In this document: in pieces, positions 51,401-58,430 of the stretch | Numbering within the stretch: position 1 is the first letter of the stretch | Layout of the letters: the number at the start of each line of letters is the position of its first letter | DNA from: Paratractidigestivibacter faecalis | Lineage (GTDB): Bacteria; Actinomycetota; Coriobacteriia; Coriobacteriales; Atopobiaceae | Length of the DNA stretch: 64,000 bases | Reading direction: 5' to 3' | Assembly (NCBI RefSeq): GCF_003416765.1 | Contig: NZ_QSNG01000001.1 | Location: forward strand, 522,742 to 586,741 | The notes under the pieces: generated by a model | Database searches by the model: none | Told to the model about the DNA's origin: nothing | Seen by the model: only the letters and a program-made list of their open reading frames with translations | Position numbers and translations under genes: made by a program

Positions 51401-53492
51401 GATCGCGCTCGGAAACGTCCGCAAGTCCCTGCGGGACTTCTCCGTCTTCTTCATCACCCTGGTCTTTGGCGTCTGCGTGTTCTACGCCTTTGCCTCCATC
51501 AACGACCAGACCGCCGTCATCGACCTCAACGAGCTGCAGTCCGCGGCGGTCGCCACCGTCACGCGCATGCTCTCGGGGGTCTCGCTCTTCGTCGCCGTCA
51601 TCCTCGGGTTTCTCGTCGTGTATGCCAACCGGTTCCTCGTGCGGAGGCGCAAGCGAGAGTTTGGCATCTACCTCACGCTGGGCATGGGTCGCGCCCAGGT
51701 GGCGGCCATCATGGTCATGGAGACGCTTGCCGTGGGCGTGGCGGCCCTGGTGGTGGGCCTCGCGCTGGGCGTGCTCCTCTCTCAGGTCATGATGTACGTC
51801 ACGGCCAACCTCTTTGAGGCCACCATCCCGGGCTTTGCCTTTGTCTTCTCGCCGAGGGCGGCGCTCTCTACGCTGGTGTGCTTTGCGGCGATCTTTGCCC
51901 TGTCGCTCCTGCTCAATGTGCGCGAGGTCTCCCGCTACAAGCTCATCGACCTCATCAACGCGGACAAGGTCAGCGAGAAGGTCAAGGTGAGGTGCCTGCC
52001 CGTCTCGGTGGTGCTCTTTGTGGTCTCGCTCGTCCTCATGGGCGTGGCCTACCGCACGCTGCTCGACAACGGCATCATGTCCGACAAGTTTGGCCTGGCC
52101 ACGGCCCTGGTCACGGTGGGCACGGCTCTGTTCTTCTTCAGCGTCTCCGGCTTCCTGCTGCGCTTCCTACAGGGCCGTCCCGGCGTCTACCTGCGCGGCC
52201 TCAACGCCTTCACGCTGCGCCAGCTCAACAGCCGCGTGAACACGGCCTGGGTCTCCATCACGCTGGTCTGCGCCATGCTCTTCGTGGCCATCTGCGGCGT
52301 GTGCACGGGCTTCTCGGTGAGCCGCGGCCTTTCCGACGCGCTGGAGAAGGGAAGCCCGTATGACGCGTCGATCAGCGCGTACCCCAGGGGCCTGATGATC
52401 GCGGGCATGGACGACGCCGACTACGACCTGCCCGAGGTCAACGAGGAGGCGGCGTCAGACGGCTTTGACATGGTGGCCGGCATGCGCCGCAAGGTCTCCG
52501 ACTGGGACGACATCGTCTCTGCGTCCGCGCAGGTCAACCAGTACATGCCGTTCGGGTTCCAGGGCGGGATCTCCCAGCGGTGGGCCTACGAGACCACGAG
52601 CTACGCGGCCGACGCCACGCTTGACGAGGTCCTGGGGCAGAACGACTCCCGCTTTGCCTTTGTCAGGGTCTCCCAGTACAACGCCCTGCGCGCCCTTCTC
52701 GGCGAGAAGCCCGTGGAGCTGGGACGGGACGAGTGCCTGGTCTGGAGTGACTTTGCGCCGCTCGACGGCTTCTGGGAGGCGTTCATCGAGCAGCATCCCG
52801 GCTTCGAGGCACTGGGGACCACGCTTCACCCGCGGGGCATGGCCCACGAGACGCTCTACAACACTTCCGCCGCCTCGGTGACGGGCGTCTTCGTAGTAGC
52901 CGACGAGGTCCTTCCCGCCGACCTGGTGCCTTCCGTGACCAGCCTGGACGTCACGTATTCCGGTTCCGTCGAGGAGTGCGAGCAGCGCTTCCAAGACGCC
53001 TGCGAGAAGGCCTGCGGACCCGCCAACTCGCGTGGCGTGGAGGCTTGGCCGGTGTGCTTCATGGAGACCCGCCAGGCCATTGCCGACAGCACCGTGGGCC
53101 TCACGGTGGTGACCACCTACCTGGCCATCTACATCGGCGTGATCCTGCTCATCAGCTGCGCCTCCGTGCTGTCCATCCAGCAGCTCTCCGCCGTGGCCGA
53201 CGACGTGAGCCGCTATCGCGTGCTGGCCGAGCTCGGAGCCGAGCCCGCCCAGATCCGCCGCGCGCTCATGGTGCAGGTGGGCGTGTACTTCGTCTTTCCG
53301 CTGGTGGTGGCCGTCTGCCACGCGGCCTGCGCGCTCACCAGCATCAACGGCCTGATCTCGCTCATGACGGGCTTCGACATCAGCAACGCCCTGGTGGCCA
53401 CGGTGCTCTTCGTGCTGGCGCTCTATGGCGGCTACTACCTGCTGACCTACCAGACTTCCAAGGCCATGGTCCTGCGTCCCGCCATGAGGTAG
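51390..53492 (+). CDS. ABC transporter permease, BceB-type (FtsX-like)
   Basis: 700-residue membrane protein with about ten helices: one near 15-38, three between 58 and 180, two near 200-260, one near 285-305, a large extracellular domain (about 310-575) and three C-terminal helices. This matches BceB permeases, whose big loop binds peptide antibiotics and whose partner kinase has no sensor of its own. FtsX-type regions are LVRRRKREFGIYLTLGMGRAQVAAIMVMET and RVLAELGAEPAQIRRALMVQV. Predicted role: resistance to lipid II-binding peptides. Confidence 0.9.
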   Translation: MLPKIALGNVRKSLRDFSVFFITLVFGVCVFYAFASINDQTAVIDLNELQSAAVATVTRMLSGVSLFVAVILGFLVVYANRFLVRRRKREFGIYLTLGMGRAQVAAIMVMETLAVGVAALVVGLALGVLLSQVMMYVTANLFEATIPGFAFVFSPRAALSTLVCFAAIFALSLLLNVREVSRYKLIDLINADKVSEKVKVRCLPVSVVLFVVSLVLMGVAYRTLLDNGIMSDKFGLATALVTVGTALFFFSVSGFLLRFLQGRPGVYLRGLNAFTLRQLNSRVNTAWVSITLVCAMLFVAICGVCTGFSVSRGLSDALEKGSPYDASISAYPRGLMIAGMDDADYDLPEVNEEAASDGFDMVAGMRRKVSDWDDIVSASAQVNQYMPFGFQGGISQRWAYETTSYAADATLDEVLGQNDSRFAFVRVSQYNALRALLGEKPVELGRDECLVWSDFAPLDGFWEAFIEQHPGFEALGTTLHPRGMAHETLYNTSAASVTGVFVVADEVLPADLVPSVTSLDVTYSGSVEECEQRFQDACEKACGPANSRGVEAWPVCFMETRQAIADSTVGLTVVTTYLAIYIGVILLISCASVLSIQQLSAVADDVSRYRVLAELGAEPAQIRRALMVQVGVYFVFPLVVAVCHAACALTSINGLISLMTGFDISNALVATVLFVLALYGGYYLLTYQTSKAMVLRPAMR

Positions 53493-53510
53493 GCGCGCCG
53501 GGCACGGGGA

Positions 53511-53548
53511 AGCGGGGCGGGGGAGAGTCTCCCTCGCCCCGCTATTTC
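53511..53548 (+). terminator. Terminator after the Bce module
   Basis: GCGGGGCGGGGGAGA faces TCTCCCTCGCCCCGC with a very short loop, followed by TATTTCTT. The T run is weak but the stem is strong. Confidence 0.65.
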
Positions 53549-53568
53549 TTGCTCTTCTCGTCACTGTC

Positions 53569-53597
53569 TTGTCACCTGTAAAGTCAAGTGTCATACT
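53569..53597 (+). promoter_or_regulatory. Promoter of the nad operon
   Basis: TTGTCA (53569-53574), a 17-bp spacer and CATACT (53592-53597). GTCA/TGTC-type words in and around the spacer (TGTCTTGTCAC, GTCAAGTGTCA) may be the site for the operon's own NiaR-type repressor; the exact operator is not proven. Confidence 0.6.
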
Positions 53598-53633
53598 GCT
53601 GTCCGTTTACGTTGAGACGAAGAAGGGGATGGC

Positions 53634-54563
53634 ATGGTATCTGACGAGATGCGCGCGGAGGTTGAGCGGCTCAAGCGCGAGAAGGACGCCGTGGTCCTGG
53701 CCCACTACTACGTGACGCCCGACGCCCAGGAGCTCGCCGACTACGTGGGAGACTCGTTCTTCCTCTCCAAGAAGGCCGCCACGCTTGACTGCAAGACGCT
53801 GGTCTTTGCCGGCGTCCGCTTCATGGCCGAGAGCGCAAAGCTCCTCTCGCCTGGCAAGACCGTGCTCATGCCGGAGCCCAGCGCGGACTGTCCCATGGCC
53901 CACATGGTGCAGAAGGCCACCGTGGACGCCGCCCGCGCCAAGTACGGCGACGACCTTGCCGTGGCCTGCTACGTCAACTCCACCACCGAGATGAAGGCCT
54001 GGTCAGACGTCTGCGTGACCAGCTCAAACGCCGTCAAGATCGTGCGCGCCCTTCCGCAGAAGAACGTGCTGTTCATCCCTGACATGAACCTCGGCCACTA
54101 CGTGGCGCTGCAGGCTCCCGAGAAGAACGTCATCCTGAACGACGGGTTCTGCCCCACGCACGAGGCCATCGAGCTCGCCGAGGTGGAGGCCGCCCGCCGC
54201 GAGCACCCCGGCGCCCTGGTGCTGGCCCACCCCGAGTGCGGCGACTGGGTGCTCAGGGAGGCCGACGTCGTGGGCTCCACCTCGCAAATCATCGAGGCGG
54301 CCGTGGCCTCCGACGCACGCGAGTTCATCGTCTGCACCGTCCACGGCGTCATCCACGAGCTGGAGGCCCGCACGGCCGGCACCGGCAAGCGCTTCTACTT
54401 CCCGGCCACCACGCCCGTCTGCCCCAACATGGCCCGCGTCACCGCCGAGAAGGTCCTTGCGTGCCTGCGCGACGGCACCGGCGAGGTGGGCCTGCCCGAC
54501 GAGTCCGTCATCGCCGGCTCTACCCGCGCCCTGGACCTCATGCTCGACTACGCCAAGAGTTGA
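53634..54563 (+). CDS. nadA: Quinolinate synthase
   Basis: 309-residue [4Fe-4S] enzyme condensing iminoaspartate with dihydroxyacetone phosphate. The three expected cluster ligands are Cys86 (PSADCPMAH), Cys173 (NDGFCPTHE) and Cys263 (PVCPNMARVT), with spacing as in the short bacterial NadA class. AHYY near residue 24 and HPEC near 199 are also conserved. The ATG at 53634 follows AAGGGG. Its TGA stop lies in the same palindrome that ends mnmA. First gene of nadA-nadB-nadC-niaR. Confidence 0.95.
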   Translation: MVSDEMRAEVERLKREKDAVVLAHYYVTPDAQELADYVGDSFFLSKKAATLDCKTLVFAGVRFMAESAKLLSPGKTVLMPEPSADCPMAHMVQKATVDAARAKYGDDLAVACYVNSTTEMKAWSDVCVTSSNAVKIVRALPQKNVLFIPDMNLGHYVALQAPEKNVILNDGFCPTHEAIELAEVEAARREHPGALVLAHPECGDWVLREADVVGSTSQIIEAAVASDAREFIVCTVHGVIHELEARTAGTGKRFYFPATTPVCPNMARVTAEKVLACLRDGTGEVGLPDESVIAGSTRALDLMLDYAKS

Positions 54564-54587
54564 CAAAGGGACAGTCCCTTTGTCAAC
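54558..54587 (+). repeat. AGTTGACAAAGGGAC palindrome, copy 2
   Basis: AGTTGACAAAGGGAC (54558-54572), a central A, GTCCCTTTGTCAAC (54574-54587). It is the same sequence as 17265-17295, again contributing the stop codon of the upstream gene. There is no T run here, and nadB follows 46 bp later, so it may be a partial terminator or a processing hairpin. Confidence 0.9.
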
Positions 54588-54633
54588 CCTCTCGCCCGGC
54601 ACGACTGCCAACACTAAGGAAGCGAGCATCAAC

Positions 54634-55935
54634 ATGGCAACCAAGACCATCGACTGCGACGTCGTCATCGCCGGGTGCGGCGTGGCGGGCCTGTACTGCG
54701 CTCTCAACCTGCCCAGGGCCCTCAATGTGGTCCTTCTCTCCAAGGAGGACGTGGCCAGCTGTGACTCCATGCTCGCCCAGGGCGGCATCTGCGTGCTGCA
54801 CGATCCGGACGACTACGAGTCGTTCTTCGAGGACACGCTGCGTGCGGGCCACTACGAGAACCGCCTGGAGAGCGTGGACATGATGATCCGCGCGAGCCGC
54901 CCCATCATCGACGACCTCATCAAGCGCGGCGTCCGCTTTGCGCGCACGGCCACGGGTGAGCTGGACTACACCCGCGAGGGCGCCCACTCTCGCCCGCGCA
55001 TCGTCTACCACGAGGACATCACCGGCGAGGAGATCACCACGCACCTCCTGGCCTGCGTGCGCGAGCTGCCTAACGCGCGCGTCATGGAGAACACCTGCAT
55101 GACCGACGTCATCGAGGGCTTTGACGGGGCGGGGCGGCGCGTCTGCCGCGGCATAGTCGCCGAGGACGCGGCCGGCGACCGCCTGGTCATCAACGCGGAC
55201 GCCACCGTCATGGCCACGGGCGGCGTGGGCGGCCTCTACAAGCACTCCACCAACTTCCCGTGCCTCACGGGCGACGGCTGCCGCGTTGCCGCCGAGCACG
55301 GCGTGCTGCTGGAGCACATGGACTACGTGCAGATTCACCCCACGACGCTGTGGACCAACAAGCCCGGCCGCAGCTTCCTCATCAGCGAGTCCGCCCGCGG
55401 CGAGGGTGCCATCCTGCTCAACGACGCCGGCGAGCGCTTCTGCGACGAGCTCCAGCCGCGCGACGTGGTCTCGGCTAACATCCTGGCAGAGATGCGCCGC
55501 CAGGGCTCCGAGCACGTGTGGCTCTCCTTCGAGCACGTGGACCGCAGCGAGGTGGTCAACCACTTCACGCACATCCGCGAGCAGTGCGCCGAGGAGGGCT
55601 ACGACATCCTCTCACAGCCCATTCCCGTCGTGCCCGCGCAGCACTACTTCATGGGCGGCATCCACGTGGACTCCGACTCCGAGACCACGCTGCCGCACCT
55701 CTTTGCCGCGGGCGAGACGTGCTGCAATGGCGTCCACGGGCGCAACCGCCTGGCCTCCAACAGCCTGCTGGAGAGCCTCGTCTTTGCCCAGCGGGCCGCC
55801 GACAAGATCATGCGGGACCGCTTTGCCGACGACTCCGCCGCCCAGCTTGCCGTGGCTGCCTCGGCCCGCAGCCGCTTCATCGCCGGCTCGCGCGACGTGA
55901 CCGATGTGAGCCTGCTCTGCGGCGCCGACTGCTAG
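54634..55935 (+). CDS. nadB: L-aspartate oxidase
   Basis: 433-residue FAD enzyme that makes iminoaspartate for NadA. It has the FAD motif DVVIAGCGVAGLYCALNL at the N-terminus, MLAQGGICV, the HSRPRIVYHED active-site segment, ATGGVGGLYKHSTN, VQIHPTTLW and the C-terminal HGRNRLASNSLLESLVFAQRAA. It lacks the long C-terminal helical extension of the E. coli enzyme, like other anaerobe NadB proteins that may use fumarate instead of oxygen. The ATG at 54634 is preceded by AAGGAAG. Confidence 0.94.
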   Translation: MATKTIDCDVVIAGCGVAGLYCALNLPRALNVVLLSKEDVASCDSMLAQGGICVLHDPDDYESFFEDTLRAGHYENRLESVDMMIRASRPIIDDLIKRGVRFARTATGELDYTREGAHSRPRIVYHEDITGEEITTHLLACVRELPNARVMENTCMTDVIEGFDGAGRRVCRGIVAEDAAGDRLVINADATVMATGGVGGLYKHSTNFPCLTGDGCRVAAEHGVLLEHMDYVQIHPTTLWTNKPGRSFLISESARGEGAILLNDAGERFCDELQPRDVVSANILAEMRRQGSEHVWLSFEHVDRSEVVNHFTHIREQCAEEGYDILSQPIPVVPAQHYFMGGIHVDSDSETTLPHLFAAGETCCNGVHGRNRLASNSLLESLVFAQRAADKIMRDRFADDSAAQLAVAASARSRFIAGSRDVTDVSLLCGADC

Positions 55936-56000
55936 CGGACGCGGGCGCCGCCCGCTCTTCTCGCCCCGATTGCCCCATTCCCGACCTTGGAGGACTCACC

Positions 56001-56858
56001 ATGACCACCGACCCCATGATCTTGGCAAAGATGGACGCCGCCATTCGCGCGGCGCTCGAGGAGGACATGCCCTTTGGCGACGTCAGCACCATGGCGGTCA
56101 TGCCAGAGCCCCGTCCCGGCCGCGTGCAGCTCATCTGCAAGCAGGACGGCGTGGTGGCGGGGCTGTCCGTCTTCGAGAGGACGTTCCAGCTCATTGACCC
56201 TGCCGCTCGCGTGGAGCGCCTGGTGGAGGACGGCGCCGCGGTGACGTGCGGCCAGCACCTGGCCACGGTCCATGCCGACGTGCGCGTCCTGCTTGAGGCA
56301 GAGCGCGTGGCCCTCAACTACCTGCAGCGCATGAGCGGCATCGCCACCTACACGGCACGGATCGCACGCGTGCTTGAGGGCACCGGGACGCGTCTGGTCT
56401 GCACCCGCAAGACCACGCCCGGCATGCGCCTCTTTGAGCGCGAGGCCGTGCGCCTGGGCGGCGGGCACCTCCACCGCTACGGCCTCTCGGACGCGGTCAT
56501 GCTCAAGGACAACCACATCGACGCCGCCGGTGGCGTGCGCCGGGCCATCGAGGCCGCCCGCGCGACGGCTCCCTTTGTGACAAAGGTCGAGGTGGAGTGC
56601 GAGAGCCTGGACATGGTGCGCGAGGCCGTGGACGCAGGGGCCGACATCATCATGCTCGACAACATGACCCACGACGCCATGGCCGAGGCCATCGCCCTCA
56701 TCGGCGGCCGAGCCATCACCGAGGCCTCCGGCAACGTCACGGCCCAGAATGCCGCTGGGTACGCCGACCTGGGCGTAGACATCGTTTCTTGCGGCGCGCT
56801 CACGCACTCGGCGGGCATCCTGGACCTCTCGCTCAAGCACCTGGAGGTGCTGGGGTGA
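56001..56858 (+). CDS. nadC: Nicotinate-nucleotide pyrophosphorylase (carboxylating)
   Basis: 285-residue quinolinate phosphoribosyltransferase. Residues EEDMPFGDVST, RMSGIATYTARI, RKTTPGMRLFEREAVRLGGGHLHRYGLSDAVMLKDNHI and the later VECESLDMVREAVDAGADIIMLDN, EASGNV and GVDIVSCGALTHS are diagnostic. The ATG at 56001 follows TTGGAGGA. It ends with GTGA overlap into the regulator gene, so the NAD pathway and its repressor are co-expressed. Confidence 0.95.
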   Translation: MTTDPMILAKMDAAIRAALEEDMPFGDVSTMAVMPEPRPGRVQLICKQDGVVAGLSVFERTFQLIDPAARVERLVEDGAAVTCGQHLATVHADVRVLLEAERVALNYLQRMSGIATYTARIARVLEGTGTRLVCTRKTTPGMRLFEREAVRLGGGHLHRYGLSDAVMLKDNHIDAAGGVRRAIEAARATAPFVTKVEVECESLDMVREAVDAGADIIMLDNMTHDAMAEAIALIGGRAITEASGNVTAQNAAGYADLGVDIVSCGALTHSAGILDLSLKHLEVLG

Positions 56859-57439
56859 GCGCCGTCATCTCCGGAGAGCTCCGCCGCGAGAAGATTCTCG
56901 CCACCCTGTCTGCCGCCGAGGCGCCACTCTCAGGCTCGGCGCTCGGGCGGGCGTGCGAGGTGAGCCGCCAGGTGGTGGTGCAGGACATCGCGCTGCTGCG
57001 CACGCAGGGATGGCCCATCCAATCCACCAACCGGGGCTACGTCCTTGAGCGCGAGGCCACACGCCCCTCGCGGCTCATCAAGTGCCACCACACGGTGGAG
57101 CAGACTCCCGAGGAGCTTAATACCATTGTTGACCTGGGTGGACACGTTCGAGACGTCCTGGTGAACCATCGCGTCTATGGCAGGCTCTCGTGTGAGCTGG
57201 GCATTGCCAGCCGCCGCGACGTTGCCAACTACATGACGCAGATCCGCTCCGGCAAGTCGAGCCCGCTCATGCTCATCACGAGCGGCTACCACTTCCACCA
57301 CGTCACCGCTGACTGCGAGGAGGCCCTGGACGAGGTCGTTCGGGCCCTGGGGGAGCGCGGCTTCCTGGCTCCAGTGAGCGACTACGAGCGCGGCGAGTTT
57401 GCCGGCGAGAACCCTACGGGGGCAAATCCGCAGGAATAG
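56855..57439 (+). CDS. niaR: NiaR-type transcriptional repressor of NAD synthesis
   Basis: 194 residues. An N-terminal HTH_11 domain (REKILATLSAAEAPLSGSALGRACEVSRQVVVQDIALLRTQGWPI, about 9-53) is followed by a 3H domain (about 75-170) with the metal/nicotinate-binding histidines in KCHHTVEQT, NHRVYG and SGYHFHHVTA. These proteins repress NAD genes when nicotinate is available. The GTG start overlaps nadC. Autoregulation of the whole operon is the likely logic. Confidence 0.92.
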   Translation: MSAVISGELRREKILATLSAAEAPLSGSALGRACEVSRQVVVQDIALLRTQGWPIQSTNRGYVLEREATRPSRLIKCHHTVEQTPEELNTIVDLGGHVRDVLVNHRVYGRLSCELGIASRRDVANYMTQIRSGKSSPLMLITSGYHFHHVTADCEEALDEVVRALGERGFLAPVSDYERGEFAGENPTGANPQE

Positions 57440-57479
57440 CCGGTATTACCGGGCCCTTTGGGCTGGTGATTTAAAACCT

Positions 57480-57522
57480 GATATGACGCCGGTCGGCCGT
57501 CGAGGCTGGTCGGCGTCATATC
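57480..57522. repeat. GATATGACGCCG inverted repeat
   Basis: GATATGACGCCG and its exact complement flank 19 bp, 40 bp after the niaR stop. No T run follows; it could act as a transcript-end hairpin. Confidence 0.65.
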
Positions 57523-57747
57523 TTGCGCAGAAGTCCCCTTCGTGCGAGCAATTCGCGCTCGGCCGTGCAGAACCGGCCTTCGTGCGAGTGCCTTTCGGCG
57601 GGTTTGCGCCGCATCTGGACCTTTCCCCTCGCAAAACCCCAGTTGATAACTTGCGGATACTTGGACCACCCCCGAAAGTGGCTCACACCAGGGGGACTTC
57701 TGTGCAACGGCGCGCCAATTGCTCACACGAAGGGGACTTCTGCGTAA
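57523..57747. repeat. 225-bp element with 31-bp terminal inverted repeats
   Basis: TTGCGCAGAAGTCCCCTTCG... (57523-57553) and its complement (57717-57747) match at 29 of 31 positions. Partial second copies of the CTTCGTGCGAG and GGGGGACTTCTG words lie inside, giving a nested structure. No transposase. It occupies most of the 386-bp gap between niaR and the GtrA gene. Confidence 0.75.
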
Positions 57748-57763
57748 GGGAGCGCCAAAAAGA

Positions 57764-57797
57764 AGGCCCCGCAGCCGGATGACTGCGGGGCCTTCCC
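57764..57797 (-). terminator. Terminator of the GH3-gtrA unit
   Basis: AAGGCCCCGCAG and its complement form a 12-bp stem with an 8-nt loop; on the minus strand it is followed by CTTTTT (complement of 57756-57763). Confidence 0.9.
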
Positions 57798-57825
57798 TGA
57801 AAGCGATCGCTCCGTGGCGTCGAGG

Positions 57826-58383
57826 CTACTTGGCGGTCTGCTGCTCTCCCTCGGGGAAGATGATCTTGTTCACGAAGAAGAAGATCACCATGGAGATGCC
57901 GCCGTTCAGCACCGTGGTGCCGATGTTGTAGACGAAGTCGGGCACAAACTGGCCGGCAACGGCAACCCAGATGCAGTTGATGGAGTTAACGATGCAGGTG
58001 ATCACGATGAAGGCCAGCACGTACCACATGATCTGCTTGGCGAGGTTGCCCTTGGAGCGGAAGACAAAGTTGCGCTGGATGGGGAAGTTGATGCACTCGC
58101 CGATGATCATGGCGACCATATAGGCGCAGAAGTACGAGAAGCCGCCGGCCTCCTCGCCGTAGCCGATGATGTACCACGGGAAGCTGATGCCCGCGATGGT
58201 GAGCGTGATGCCGGGGAAGCCAAAGGCCGCGTGGGACAGGCCGGAGAAGATCATCGGCAGGAACTGCAGGATGAGGTACTTGAAGACGGTCACGAGGTTG
58301 GACACGATGACAAAGAGGCCGCCCTCGCGAATCCACGTCGCGGCTGAGGGATGCTTCTCGGCAAACGAGTTCCAGAAGTTCAT
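57826..58383 (-). CDS. GtrA-like membrane protein
   Basis: 185-residue protein with four or five helices (about 22-45, 57-75, 83-105, 115-138, 148-170) and the basic loop NFPIQRNFVFRSKGNLAKQ between them, as in GtrA-family proteins that move or hold lipid-linked sugars. Downstream of the GH3 gene in the same direction, 47 bp apart. The pairing suggests a joint role in polymer or glycolipid turnover, which is inferred from position. Confidence 0.75.
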   Translation of the reverse strand: MNFWNSFAEKHPSAATWIREGGLFVIVSNLVTVFKYLILQFLPMIFSGLSHAAFGFPGITLTIAGISFPWYIIGYGEEAGGFSYFCAYMVAMIIGECINFPIQRNFVFRSKGNLAKQIMWYVLAFIVITCIVNSINCIWVAVAGQFVPDFVYNIGTTVLNGGISMVIFFFVNKIIFPEGEQQTAK

Positions 58384-58430
58384 TGCGTGCTCCTAATCGT
58401 TGGTCGGACGGTCGTTGCCCGCGCGGGGTG

